Positions 53,540-62,644 are shown, counted from the first letter of the stretch. The stretch is DNA of 64,000 nucleotides from Lachnospiraceae bacterium (GCA_021203305.1 JAJQBK010000051.1:1-64000); one strand, 5' to 3'. Notes: a model not told the origin generated them from the letters alone. Numbers and translations: made by a program.

Positions 53540-55188
53540 TGGTCATTATGCGAAATTTTTCTAATCCTTTGATAAAGAAAATATCCAATTATACAAATCC
53601 ATGTCACCGCAAGGGCAGCCAGCAGCGCCACCGCGGTGGCCGGAAGCGGCCCTAACTCCACCTTCCCGTCCACAGTGGAAATCTGGTCCAGCCGGTAAAG
53701 AGAGGTAATATCCTCAAACAGCTGCTCCATGTAATCCTCATCCACGGTCTCCTTTCTGCGGGCGGATTTGGTCACATTCTCAATCAGCTGTCCGGCGGCG
53801 TCCCTTAAAGACGCGGAGCCGTTGAATACGGCGGTCGTGAAGGTATTTTCCGTGTTATCCAGCAGAAGCTGTGTGGCGGCGATTTTCACCTCATAATAGG
53901 TATCGTTATCCTCGCCGCTTCTGGAAAGGTAATCCTGATACTCCGCTGAATTCTGCGCCGCGGAGGTGACCGGCACATAGCCTTCCGTCTCCGCGTAGGC
54001 GATCTGCACCTCATTGGTCAGCAGATACTGCACAAACAGCCAGGACGCCATCACCTCCTGAGAATCCTCTTTATTAAAAATACAGATCGATGGTCCCTGG
54101 GAAATCATCTGAATATTTTCCGTGTCATACTGAGGCACCGTCATCACCACTGTCTCAAATTCCACCAGAGAGTCCTCGCTGATATCCAAAAGCGGAGCGT
54201 CCGTCCCCATCCAGGTGGAGCCGGCGGTGGAATCCACCGCGAAAATACACTGCCCCGCGTTCAGGAAGTTGGCCGGATAGCTGGAAATTTTGAAGGTGGA
54301 AAACGCGCCGGTGGCGGCATGTCCCGCGATGGTGTAAAGCAGCTCTTCGGTTGTATCATTGAAAATATCGATGCTCCCTGACGCCGTAGAGTAGCCCGCG
54401 CCCTTCTGCTTTAACATCTGAATCATCATATTATCCGTGGACTTATAAATGAAGGGAATCATGGTCTTCTGGCCGTTAATCAGGAAATTCCCGTCCGCGT
54501 CCTTTTCCATGGCCGCCTCGGATACCTCCCAGATAAAATCCCAGGTCAGCACCTCGGGCAGAGTATAGCCCAGCGCCTCCACATAGGTCTTATTGACATA
54601 GCAGGCCTCCGTGGAACGCATATAGGGCAGGGCATAATAATGCTCCCCGATCAGACATTCCTCCAGGAATTCCGGAATAATTTCCTCCACCGTTGGGGAA
54701 TCAAAGAGCACCTCGCTGCCGCCCAGGCCATATTTTTCATCTGTCATCAGATCATCCAGCGGCACCACCACATTCTCGCCGGTCAGATAGGTGGCGATGT
54801 GATCCGGATAGGTGATACACACGTTGGGCGTTGTCCCGGTGGAAATGTTGGTGATCACATCATTATAAATCTTACTGTAATCCGTATACAGCTTTAAATT
54901 CACCGTAATATTCGGATAAATTTCCTGAAAATCCTCGATGGCCTGCTTGTAGATGGCGGTCTGGTTCTTATTCGTGTCATTTTTGGCCCAGAAGGTGATC
55001 TCATAGGTGCGGGAGGTATCAAACTCCTCCGGAATCTCAAAGGCTGCAGTCTCCTGAGAGCCGTGACAGGCGGTGAGGGTCAGACACATGAAAACGGCAA
55101 GAATGATAGCTGTCGGCCTTTTGCAGACCGCTTTTCCCTTTTTTGCCATGGCTGCTTTTCCCCGCGCCTTTTTGAAAAATCCTCTCAT
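53536..55188 (-). CDS. sugar ABC transporter substrate-binding lipoprotein with C-terminal membrane segment
   Basis: A 550-residue family 1 solute-binding protein of the UgpB/MalE type. An N-terminal lipobox (LTLTAC, Cys41) anchors it outside; the binding domain begins YEITFWAKNDTNKNQ. The C-terminus holds a second hydrophobic stretch, TAVALLAALAVTWICIIGYFL (about 515-535), ending in a basic tail, unusual for this class: the protein would be anchored at both ends. Length is about 100 residues above the common UgpB. It overlaps the permease stop by four bases (ATGA) and is fourth in the importer operon. Sugar or glycerol phosphate ester is the likely ligand. Confidence 0.88.
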   Translation of the reverse strand: MRGFFKKARGKAAMAKKGKAVCKRPTAIILAVFMCLTLTACHGSQETAAFEIPEEFDTSRTYEITFWAKNDTNKNQTAIYKQAIEDFQEIYPNITVNLKLYTDYSKIYNDVITNISTGTTPNVCITYPDHIATYLTGENVVVPLDDLMTDEKYGLGGSEVLFDSPTVEEIIPEFLEECLIGEHYYALPYMRSTEACYVNKTYVEALGYTLPEVLTWDFIWEVSEAAMEKDADGNFLINGQKTMIPFIYKSTDNMMIQMLKQKGAGYSTASGSIDIFNDTTEELLYTIAGHAATGAFSTFKISSYPANFLNAGQCIFAVDSTAGSTWMGTDAPLLDISEDSLVEFETVVMTVPQYDTENIQMISQGPSICIFNKEDSQEVMASWLFVQYLLTNEVQIAYAETEGYVPVTSAAQNSAEYQDYLSRSGEDNDTYYEVKIAATQLLLDNTENTFTTAVFNGSASLRDAAGQLIENVTKSARRKETVDEDYMEQLFEDITSLYRLDQISTVDGKVELGPLPATAVALLAALAVTWICIIGYFLYQRIRKISHNDH

Positions 55189-56060
55189 CCCTTAGTCCCT
55201 CCTCTGGCCACCCCGGCCATGATCTGCCTCCGGAAACAGAGGAACAGAATAATCAGCGGCGCGGAAATCACCACCACTGCGGCCATCATGGCGGGAATGT
55301 TTTCCCGGCCGAAGCCGTTCTCCCTGATCTCCTGGATGCCGTTGGACACCAGATAATAAGCCTCATCATCTGTGATCAGCCGCGGCCATACGTAGGAATT
55401 CCAGCACTCAATGATTTTCAGAATCACGATGGTGATCATGGTAGGCTTACAGATGGGGATCAGAACCCTCATCAGATAGCGCAGATCGGAGGTTCCGTCC
55501 ACCTTGGCGGCATAATAGAGCTCATCCGGCACCTGGGCAAAATTTTCCCTCAGCAGATAAATGTAAAAAACGCTGGTAACCGAGGGCAGGATCAGGCCGA
55601 TGAAGGTGTTGCGCCAGCCCAGATTGGTGATGGTCGTAAAATTGGTGATGACTACCAGTTCATTTGGTATCATCATCAGGGACAACAGCAGCGTAAACAC
55701 GATATTCTTGCCCCTGAATTCCAGCCTGGCGAAGGCAAAGGCCGCAAGGGTGGTCACCACCAGCATAATGGCCGTGGTAATCAGGGTAAAAATCAGTGTA
55801 TTCAGCAGATACCTGCCTAAGGGTACGGTAGTAAAGGCGTCCACATAATTTTGCAGTGTGGGGGACCGGGCGATAAACGAGGGAATATATTCCGCGTTGT
55901 AGGAGCTGTAGCTTTTGATGGAGGTTAAAATCATCCAGTAAAAGGGAAACAGCACCATTAACGCCCAGAAGAGCAGCAAAATGTAGGTCAGAACCTTTGT
56001 GGTCTGCTGCCGCGCGCGGGTGCGGCGGGTGATTTTTTCATAGCTTGTCAGGTCGTCCAT
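55185..56060 (-). CDS. carbohydrate ABC transporter permease (UgpE/MalG type)
   Basis: A 291-residue permease with six membrane segments and the EAA loop at about 190-210 (PDELYYAAKVDGTSDLRYLMRVLIP). It pairs with the UgpA-type protein encoded upstream to form the channel. GGAG lies eight bases before the ATG. A gap of 117 bases separates it from the UgpA-type gene and contains a CCCTTT/AAAGGG hairpin and an imperfect palindrome GTGAATAGTTACTATGCAC near 56160. Confidence 0.92.
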   Translation of the reverse strand: MDDLTSYEKITRRTRARQQTTKVLTYILLLFWALMVLFPFYWMILTSIKSYSSYNAEYIPSFIARSPTLQNYVDAFTTVPLGRYLLNTLIFTLITTAIMLVVTTLAAFAFARLEFRGKNIVFTLLLSLMMIPNELVVITNFTTITNLGWRNTFIGLILPSVTSVFYIYLLRENFAQVPDELYYAAKVDGTSDLRYLMRVLIPICKPTMITIVILKIIECWNSYVWPRLITDDEAYYLVSNGIQEIRENGFGRENIPAMMAAVVVISAPLIILFLCFRRQIMAGVARGGTKG

Positions 56061-56177
56061 AAAAATCTCCTTTACAGCGTCCCTTTTATAGTGAAAGGGT
56101 CGCGGGAAAAGAAAAAACTGTTTCAGCGTTTCTGCATATTCTCAAATCCTAACGATGTGAATAGTTACTATGCACAG

Positions 56178-57071
56178 TTAATAATATACATGTTTTCGGC
56201 TGACAAGCAAATTAATGCACGTAATCGTCAGCACAATGGCAAACAGGATGATAGCCGCCGCGGAAGCGAAGGATGGATAGCCGCCGCTGTCGCCGTAGAG
56301 CATGTCGTAAACGTAACCCACAATGGTATTCATCCCCGCCGCGTTTAAGTCCGTTCCAAAAAGCGCCACCGCGTCAGAGTATGCTTTAAACGCACCTATA
56401 AAGCCTGTGATCACCAGATAAAAAATCATCGGGGAGATCATGGGCAGCGTGATCTTGAAAAAGATCCGATGAGCCGGAGTGCCGTCCACCCGGGCCGCGC
56501 TGTAATAAATCGGGTTGACGCCGGCCAGCGCGCTGGTCAGAATCAGGATTTTGAACGGCATGACAACCCAGATCGTGTAAAAACAGAGCACAAACATCTT
56601 CGCCCAGTACGGCCCATCGATAAAATCCACACTGCTTCCCCCGAAAAACTGAATCAGCAGATTGACAAGGCCGTCCGAGTAGGCTGTCTTTTTAAATAAA
56701 ATCATGAACACCAGCCCCACCGCCAGGGTGTTGGTCACATAGGGCAGGAAATAAACCGTCTGTAAAAATTCCCGCAGGGGTTTGATGGAGTTCAAAGCCA
56801 CGGAAATCAGCAGGGCCAGCCCTGTGGACAGGGGTACAGTGATGATCACCAGCAAAAATGTATTTTTGACCGCCTGCAGGAAATAGGTGTCGTGGAGCAC
56901 ATAGGAATAATTATACAGCCCTATCCCATAGTAGGTCTGGGAAGCGGAATTATAGCCCTCCTCGAAGGAATAAATGAACACGTCGATCAGCGGGTAAATC
57001 ATGAAGGCGGCCAGGAACAGGAAGGCCGGCAGCAGATAAAGCCATGCTTTGGCGCTTTTTTTCTCAATCAT
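56178..57071 (-). CDS. carbohydrate ABC transporter permease (UgpA/MalF type)
   Basis: A 297-residue permease with six membrane segments and the EAA loop near residues 205-225 (YYSAARVDGTPAHRIFFKITLPM). The start at 57071 is chosen because the protein then begins MIEKKSAKAWLYLLPAFLFL, as usual; the reading frame is open 41 codons further up only because the upstream gene's tandem repeats are multiples of three. It overlaps the ATPase stop by eight bases (ATGATTGA). Confidence 0.92.
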   Translation of the reverse strand: MIEKKSAKAWLYLLPAFLFLAAFMIYPLIDVFIYSFEEGYNSASQTYYGIGLYNYSYVLHDTYFLQAVKNTFLLVIITVPLSTGLALLISVALNSIKPLREFLQTVYFLPYVTNTLAVGLVFMILFKKTAYSDGLVNLLIQFFGGSSVDFIDGPYWAKMFVLCFYTIWVVMPFKILILTSALAGVNPIYYSAARVDGTPAHRIFFKITLPMISPMIFYLVITGFIGAFKAYSDAVALFGTDLNAAGMNTIVGYVYDMLYGDSGGYPSFASAAAIILFAIVLTITCINLLVSRKHVYY

Positions 57072-58332
57072 GAGGCGCCCCCTTCCTTTGTGCGGCAAAC
57101 TGTCTCTCACCGCCATCGTCCTTTGTCCGTGCGGCAAACTGACTCTCACCATCATCCTTTGCCCGTGCGGCAAATCGACTCTCACCGCCGTCATCCTTTA
57201 TGGAAAATAATTGCGGCTTCCTGCTGTCATTTACAGGTGCAAACGGAATGCGCATACCAGTTTCCTTATGGAAAAGAAACACCTTGCCCGGCTTTAAGGC
57301 AAAATGAACCTCTTTCTGTCCCAGGTCAACCACTGTCTCCGCCGGTACAATGGAGCGCACCTTTGGAGCCTCGCAGGCCGGATGCTCACTGATCACGCTG
57401 ACGTCCCTCCCCATCACCTCCAGCCGGTCAAGCTGACAGGTAAAAGAACCGTCCTTCTGCAATACAAAGCCCTCCGGGCGAATCGCCACCGTGACATCCT
57501 GATCAGAAACGCCTGTGATTTCCATGACTGCCTCGTCCCCGATATAGACGCGGTCCCGGAGCACCTTTCCCTGAAATACATTGATGGGCGGCGTGCCCAG
57601 AAATTTGGCCACAAACAGATTTGCCGGATCATCATAGACCTGCTGGGGTTTTCCAATCTGCTGGAGCTGACCGTCTTTCATGACTACGATCCGGTCAGAA
57701 ATGCTCATGGCCTCGTCCTGGTCATGGGTCACAAAGACTGTGGTAATCCCTGTTTTGCGCTGGATCCGGCGGATTTCCTCCCTGGTCTGCAGACGCAGCC
57801 TGGCGTCCAGATTGGAAAGGGGCTCGTCCAGCAAAAGCACCCGGGGCATTTTGACCAGCGCTCTGGCTATCGCGACCCGCTGCTGCTGCCCGCCGGAGAG
57901 CTCGCCCGGTTTTCGGTCCATCAGGTTTTCAATCTGCACCAGCTTTGCTGCCTCCAGAGCCTTCTCGGACATCTGCGTTTTGGTCAGCTTCTGATCTCCT
58001 TTCAGGTTTTCCAGAGGGAAAATGATATTCTTTTTGACGGTCAGATGAGGATAGAGGGCATAGTTCTGAAAGACCAGCCCCACGCCCCTGTTCTCCGGGG
58101 GCAGACTTGTCACATCGTCCTCCCCGAAAAAGATCTTGCCGCTGGTGGGGGCAAGCAGACCGCTGATCAGATTCAATGTGGTGGATTTTCCGCAGCCGGA
58201 GGGGCCAAGCAGGCCGATCAGCTCGCCGTCCGGAATCTCAAAATTAAAATGATCGACGGCAGTCACCTCGCCCGCGTTCTTTTTGCCCCGGGCGGGGAAG
58301 GTCTTCGTCAGATCCTGTAAAACGATTTTCAT
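57064..58332 (-). CDS. ugpC: sugar ABC transporter ATP-binding protein (UgpC/MsmX type)
   Basis: A 422-residue ABC ATPase. It has Walker A GPSGCGKST near residue 40, [15 protein letters not shown], Walker B VLLLDEPLSNLDARL and HDQDEAMSISDR, and a C-terminal TOBE-type domain (about 240-360). UgpC/MsmX proteins are normally about 370 residues; here a tail of about 50 residues ends in three imperfect 12-13 residue repeats (DDGGESRFAARAK type). Such ATPases often serve several sugar importers, so it may also energise the maltose-type system at 58724-62446, which has no own ATPase gene. AAGGAG precedes the ATG. Confidence 0.9.
   Translation of the reverse strand: MKIVLQDLTKTFPARGKKNAGEVTAVDHFNFEIPDGELIGLLGPSGCGKSTTLNLISGLLAPTSGKIFFGEDDVTSLPPENRGVGLVFQNYALYPHLTVKKNIIFPLENLKGDQKLTKTQMSEKALEAAKLVQIENLMDRKPGELSGGQQQRVAIARALVKMPRVLLLDEPLSNLDARLRLQTREEIRRIQRKTGITTVFVTHDQDEAMSISDRIVVMKDGQLQQIGKPQQVYDDPANLFVAKFLGTPPINVFQGKVLRDRVYIGDEAVMEITGVSDQDVTVAIRPEGFVLQKDGSFTCQLDRLEVMGRDVSVISEHPACEAPKVRSIVPAETVVDLGQKEVHFALKPGKVFLFHKETGMRIPFAPVNDSRKPQLFSIKDDGGESRFAARAKDDGESQFAARTKDDGGERQFAAQRKGAPHD
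57086..57199 (-). repeat. 36-39 base tandem repeat at the 3' end of ugpC
   Basis: Three imperfect units of about 36, 36 and 39 bases, each with GTGCGGCAAA and CTCTCACC on the plus strand. They encode the C-terminal repeats of the ATPase and lie immediately before the next gene's start. Confidence 0.8.
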
Positions 58333-58469
58333 ATAGAGTCTCCTTGTCAGAGGGTGGGGGTGGGGTTGTCGTTGCTTTTACAGAACACATAATAAACCCA
58401 TTTGAGAAACAATTCCACTGAAATTTCATTATTTTTTACTGCGTATCTTTAATTTCGTGCTAACGGTTC

Positions 58470-58623
58470 GCCGGGAAAGGAGGAAACGGCTTCACTCATG
58501 CTGTGCGAAGCATTCCGATGAGCCTCTGAGCGTGACAATCGTGTTCAGCAAAGGCTTCCACGATTGTCAAGAGTCTCATCTCCATCGCACATAAATCGTG
58601 AACCCGTTTCCTCCTTTCCCGGC
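58470..58623. repeat. 154-base interrupted inverted repeat
   Basis: Outer arms 58470-58489 and 58604-58623 are perfect 20-base inverted copies. Inner arms TGACAATCGTG (58533-58543) and CACGATTGTCA (58559-58569) are perfect over 11 bases. Between them TTCAC, GTGCGA, GATGAG and CTCT also pair in order, so the whole element folds as one long, bulged hairpin with a 15-base loop. Confidence 0.85.
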
Positions 58624-58652
58624 TCTGTATTGCAGTATTTAACACAAAAGTC

Positions 58653-58687
58653 AAAAAAACTGCCCATCATTCCCATGACAGGCAGTT
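58653..58687 (-). terminator. intrinsic terminator of the maltose-type operon
   Basis: Minus strand AACTGCC pairs with GGCAGTT, with inner TCAT/ATGA, followed by seven T. It is about 40 bases after the permease stop. Confidence 0.85.
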
Positions 58688-58723
58688 CCTTTATTTTTGA
58701 CAAATCAATTGCTGAGAAACAAT

Positions 58724-59623
58724 TTACCCCTTCACGGCACCGCCGGTAACGCCTTCCACGTAGTACTTCTGTAAGCACAGGAAGAGGATCGTAACCGGGA
58801 TGGCGATCAGCACGCCGCCGGCGCAGAACCTGGTGAAGTATCCCTGATAGTCGTTGGTGTTAACCCACCGATACAAGGCCACAGCCACGTTGTAGCTGTC
58901 GGAGTAGCCGAAAGCAATATAGGAAGCAAAGATATAGTCGTTCCAGGGGCTCATGAATGCGGTCAGAGCGGTGTAGATGATCATCGGCTTTGCCAGCGGA
59001 ATAATCATGGTAAAGAAGATTCTCGCCCGGGAAGCGCCGTCGATTCTGGCCGCCTCATCCAGAGACTTCGGAATGGTATCAAAGAAGCCCTTGCACACAT
59101 AGTAGCCCATGCCGGAGCTGGCAACGCCCACCAGGATCAAGCCCGGAATAGCGCCGGCCTGAGTCAGACCAAACTGCTTTAACAAAAAATACAGGCAGAT
59201 CATGGTCAGGAATCCGGGGAACATGCCCAGAATCAGACAAATTCTCATCCAGAGAGTCCTACCTCTGAACCTCATACGGGACAGAGCGTAGCTCACCATC
59301 AGCACCATACAGGTCTGGCCAATGGCCACAAAGAATGCGATGGTCACCGTGTTGGCGTACCACTTCACAAACTGGCTGTCGCCGGAGAACAGCCAGGTGT
59401 AGCTGTCCAGGGAAAAGGTCTTGGGAAGCAGATAGTCCACCATGCCGCCATATTCCAGAGTAAAGGAACGGAAGCTCTGCAACACAATTCCCACAAAAGG
59501 AAGCAGCCATATGATGCTGATCAGGACCAGCACAATATAGGCAACCACATGACCCGGTTTGATTCGGGTCTTATTCATCTCAATGCCAGCTGCTTTGGCA
59601 CTCTGTTTTGCTTTATTCGCCAT
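58724..59623 (-). CDS. carbohydrate ABC transporter permease (MalG type)
   Basis: A 299-residue permease with six membrane segments. The EAA loop is at about 195-215 (PKSLDEAARIDGASRARIFFTMIIPLAKP), and the C-terminus ends in YYVEGVTGGAVKG, as in MalG proteins. It overlaps the MalF-type gene by one base (TAATG) and is the last gene of the operon. It is similar to maltose, maltodextrin or galactan permeases; the sugar is not decided by sequence. Confidence 0.93.
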   Translation of the reverse strand: MANKAKQSAKAAGIEMNKTRIKPGHVVAYIVLVLISIIWLLPFVGIVLQSFRSFTLEYGGMVDYLLPKTFSLDSYTWLFSGDSQFVKWYANTVTIAFFVAIGQTCMVLMVSYALSRMRFRGRTLWMRICLILGMFPGFLTMICLYFLLKQFGLTQAGAIPGLILVGVASSGMGYYVCKGFFDTIPKSLDEAARIDGASRARIFFTMIIPLAKPMIIYTALTAFMSPWNDYIFASYIAFGYSDSYNVAVALYRWVNTNDYQGYFTRFCAGGVLIAIPVTILFLCLQKYYVEGVTGGAVKG

Positions 59624-60999
59624 TATTGGAAGCCCTCCTCATCTTTTACGGATGGCAACATGCCATAAACAACGAGTGAAATTACCGCCGTTACCACGAA
59701 TACCATAATACCAATGACGGCCGCCATGCAATAGTTGGTATCATTGACTGTCATCTTGTACAGCCAGGTAATCAGCAGATCCGTGGTGCCGGCGCCGCCG
59801 GACATGGACATTGTGGTGGGACCGCCGCCGCTAAGCAGATAGATAATATTGAAGTTATTCAGGTTGCCTGTGAAGCTGGTCAGCAGATAAGGACCAGTCA
59901 CGAACAGCATGTAAGGAAGCGTGATCTTCGTGAACGTCTGGAATGGATTTGCACCGTCAATCTTGGCGCTCTCATACAGATCCTCCGGGATATTCATCAG
60001 GATACCGGTGCTGATCAGCATCAGATAGGGAATACCCACCCAGCAGTTCAGAACAATAATAGTCACCTTGGCCCATGTGGGGTTAGTCCAGAAGGGCAAA
60101 GCCTGAGAAATCACTCCCCACTTCATCAGATAGGAGTTCACCAGACCATCCGCCGCGAACAGCTTTGATACGTACAGCAGAGAAATAAACTGCGGAATGG
60201 CGATGGTCATAACCAGGATGGTCCTCCACAGCTTCTTGAGCTTGATGCCCTTCATATTGATCAGAATGGCAACCGCCATACCCAGAAAATAGTTCAGGAA
60301 GGTGGCAAAGAAAGCCCATACAATGGTCCAGCCCAAAACCTTCGCAAAGGTCGCTCCAAAGCCGTCGCCGCCAAAGGAGAACAGACTCAGGAAATTGCTC
60401 AGCCCCACCCAGGTAAAGAGCTTGGACGGTGCCTGATGACTGAAGTTATAGTTGGTAAAAGCCACGCAGATCATGAAAATGATGGGCAGAATCGTGAACA
60501 GGAAAATGCCCAGCGTAGGCAGGGACAATAAGGTATAGTTGAACTTGCTGTCGATGAGCTGATGCAGATCCTGACGGATGGTCGGAACCTCCTTGCCGGC
60601 TTTCGCCGCCAGCTCCTCTCTCCGGTTCTCGCTGATGTTCATGCGCCACAGCGCGATCAGCAAAATAGTGAAGAGAACGCTCAAAAGCCCCCACAGAAGA
60701 ATCAGGAAGCTGTTATCCCCATAAACAGTGACGAAGGTAGTGGGATCCATATGGGTCTCCACCGTACCCAGAGTGCTGAATTTTGCCAGATAGGACGCGC
60801 CAAAAGCGATCATATACCATATGTACAAAATCTCCAGCGCCAGGAAAGCGATTCCTCTCAGATAATACTTTCTCAGGAGCGGACCAAAGCCAAAGATCAC
60901 AAAGGACACCTTCGTCTTCCAGTCGCCCTCTTTAAACGTCACGCCGATATCTTTGATATTGGCGCCGATCGCCTGAAAAAATGCTGCAACTTTTTTCAT
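59623..60999 (-). CDS. carbohydrate ABC transporter permease (MalF type)
   Basis: A 458-residue permease. It has about eight membrane segments including two N-terminal extra ones with a charged region between (about 110-150), as in MalF/MdxF, then the core with the EAA loop near 335-355 (PEDLYESAKIDGANPFQTFTKITLPYM). GGGGGT precedes the ATG. It starts about 150 bases after the binding-protein gene, behind a hairpin. Confidence 0.93.
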   Translation of the reverse strand: MKKVAAFFQAIGANIKDIGVTFKEGDWKTKVSFVIFGFGPLLRKYYLRGIAFLALEILYIWYMIAFGASYLAKFSTLGTVETHMDPTTFVTVYGDNSFLILLWGLLSVLFTILLIALWRMNISENRREELAAKAGKEVPTIRQDLHQLIDSKFNYTLLSLPTLGIFLFTILPIIFMICVAFTNYNFSHQAPSKLFTWVGLSNFLSLFSFGGDGFGATFAKVLGWTIVWAFFATFLNYFLGMAVAILINMKGIKLKKLWRTILVMTIAIPQFISLLYVSKLFAADGLVNSYLMKWGVISQALPFWTNPTWAKVTIIVLNCWVGIPYLMLISTGILMNIPEDLYESAKIDGANPFQTFTKITLPYMLFVTGPYLLTSFTGNLNNFNIIYLLSGGGPTTMSMSGGAGTTDLLITWLYKMTVNDTNYCMAAVIGIMVFVVTAVISLVVYGMLPSVKDEEGFQ

Positions 61000-61085
61000 A
61001 TTACCCCCATTCTACGTTATTCCGGTACGCGCCCCTGTCTGAAAAACACCCGTCATTTCCCGCGCACCTGGTATTAGTAAGAATC

Positions 61086-61112
61086 AAGGGGAGAGATGCA
61101 GTCTCTCCCCTT
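61086..61112 (-). promoter_or_regulatory. intercistronic stem-loop after the binding-protein gene
   Basis: AAGGGGAGAGA pairs perfectly with TCTCTCCCCTT around a 5-base loop. Minus-strand sequence after it is TGATTCTTACT, with no T run, so it more likely protects the upstream mRNA or gives partial termination between binding-protein and permease genes. Confidence 0.7.
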
Positions 61113-61147
61113 TAAAATAATCCTTATGCTATATTGCTTACGCTTCC

Positions 61148-62446
61148 TTACTGTGCGTAAGAAATGCACTTGGTCTCGAAATCCTCCAGAGTAGCCATCA
61201 GATCATCATCTGAGGTAGCAGCTGTGATGTTATCGGAAATGATATCGTCGCCAAGAGCGGTCGCCAGCGTCCAGTAATCATCCGGATACTGTCCCTGACC
61301 AATGCTGTAGTTGGACTGCTCAGCCAGAGCGCTCAGAGCTACGTCAGCCTGTACAGCCTCGTCCTCCTGAGCTGCCAGGTTGGAGGGGCCCCAGCCTACT
61401 GCGTTGAATCTCTCAAGCTGGCATTCCTCGCTGGTCAGATACTGTGCCAGCTCCAGGCAGGCTTTCAGCTTGGCAGCGTCTGTCTGAGGCTTCACACCCA
61501 GAAGCTTATAGCCGCTGAAAGAGCTCAGCTGATAGGTCTCGCCGTCAGAGCCTACAAAGCTGGGAAGCTTGGCCGCTGCGTAATTATCGCCAAGCAGCTC
61601 CTTTGCCGCGTCAGAATCCCAGGTGCCGTCCACGATAGCAGCCACGTTGGTTGCGCTGCTTAAGGAAGACCCGTTCTGGAATGCGGAAGAAGCCTCAAGC
61701 TCGATGATCTCCTTCAGAGCCACAAGGCCCGCATCGGAAGCATAGTCGATATCGCAGGATGCGAAGGTGCCGTCGTCATTGGTCTCATAAGTAAGAGTGC
61801 AGCCGGTGCCGAAGAAGAAGGCTACCTGATACCAGCCGGAGTTGATCTCAAAGTAGAAGTTCTTGCCTGCCGCCTCGCAGTCCGCCACAATCTGCTCCAG
61901 AGAAGTAGGATCAGCGATGACGCTGCTGTCATAATACAGGAAGTAGCCGTTGTCCGCGCTCATGGGGAACGCATACAGGGTGGAACCGAAGGTTGCCGCC
62001 GCTACGGAACCTGCGCCGTTCTCTTCCTCAATGGTGGTGTCATAGCCGGTGCCGGTCAGCTGCTGCACGGCGCCTGCCGATACCAGACGGGCCAGCTGGT
62101 CCTGCGCAAATCCATAGATATCCGCACCACCCTCTACGTCGGTAATCATATTGGAAGCTGCATCGCCCTCGCCTACAGACTCCACTACGATGGTGTACTC
62201 ATAACCGTTCGCAGTCATGAATTCCTCGGCCATGGTCTGGGTCAGGCTGGTAACCGCGTCCGCCACCCAGATGGTGATGGTCTCGCCGGCGCCGGTTGAT
62301 GTGCTTGCTTCTTCAGTAGAACTGCTCTCGCTGGAACTTGTGCTCTCACTGGAACTGCTGCTGGAAGAACTGGAGCTTCCGCAGGCAGTAAGCATGGAAA
62401 CAGTCATTGTTCCGGCAAGCAGTACCGCTAACAATTTCTTTTTCAT
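61148..62446 (-). CDS. maltose-type ABC transporter substrate-binding lipoprotein
   Basis: A 432-residue family 1 solute-binding protein. The signal peptide ends in a lipobox (MLTACG, Cys22), followed by a serine- and threonine-rich linker (23-52). The binding domain starts ETITIWVADAVTSLTQTMAEEF, with DIYGFAQDQLARLVSAGAVQQL and FPMSADNGYFLYYDSS typical of maltose/maltodextrin binders. The start at 62446 (behind GGAG) fits; the open frame further up overlaps the promoter leader. It is first in its operon, behind a strong promoter and an AraC regulator gene. Confidence 0.93.
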   Translation of the reverse strand: MKKKLLAVLLAGTMTVSMLTACGSSSSSSSSSSESTSSSESSSTEEASTSTGAGETITIWVADAVTSLTQTMAEEFMTANGYEYTIVVESVGEGDAASNMITDVEGGADIYGFAQDQLARLVSAGAVQQLTGTGYDTTIEEENGAGSVAAATFGSTLYAFPMSADNGYFLYYDSSVIADPTSLEQIVADCEAAGKNFYFEINSGWYQVAFFFGTGCTLTYETNDDGTFASCDIDYASDAGLVALKEIIELEASSAFQNGSSLSSATNVAAIVDGTWDSDAAKELLGDNYAAAKLPSFVGSDGETYQLSSFSGYKLLGVKPQTDAAKLKACLELAQYLTSEECQLERFNAVGWGPSNLAAQEDEAVQADVALSALAEQSNYSIGQGQYPDDYWTLATALGDDIISDNITAATSDDDLMATLEDFETKCISYAQ

Positions 62447-62538
62447 ATTGTTTCTTTTCTCCTTTACAAAAATATTTCTCACAGGGCATTCTGCATACAT
62501 GTCTTGCGAAAGTTTTGACGAGTGTTCTCATCGAAGCT

Positions 62539-62567
62539 ATTGTAACATTGCTTCTTTTGTATGTCAA
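62539..62567 (-). promoter_or_regulatory. sigma-A promoter of the maltose-type operon
   Basis: Minus strand TTGACA (62562-62567), 17-base spacer, TACAAT (62539-62544). Just behind the start site GATGAG and CTCGTC can form a small 5' hairpin. Confidence 0.85.
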
Positions 62568-62644
62568 TCAAAATTTATGCATATTTGACAAAAAAAGTTC
62601 GATTCCCTTTTTGTGCATTTTTACCATTTAAAAGCACACCTGTT

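Larger units (their letters stand above)
58333..58723. other. intergenic region between the two sugar importers
   Basis: The 391 bases hold the ugpC upstream region (promoter not clearly placed; an A/T-rich stretch lies around 58380-58460), the long inverted repeat 58470-58623 and the terminator of the maltose-type operon at 58653-58687. No gene of normal size is visible. Confidence 0.6.

Noticed and set aside
58533-58569. TTGACA inside the inverted repeat as a promoter
   Set aside because: There is no -10 box at 16-18 bases on either strand.
58545-58778. 77-residue minus-strand open frame over the inverted repeat
   Set aside because: It overlaps the MalG-type stop region, terminator and inverted repeat and has no ribosome site at its start.
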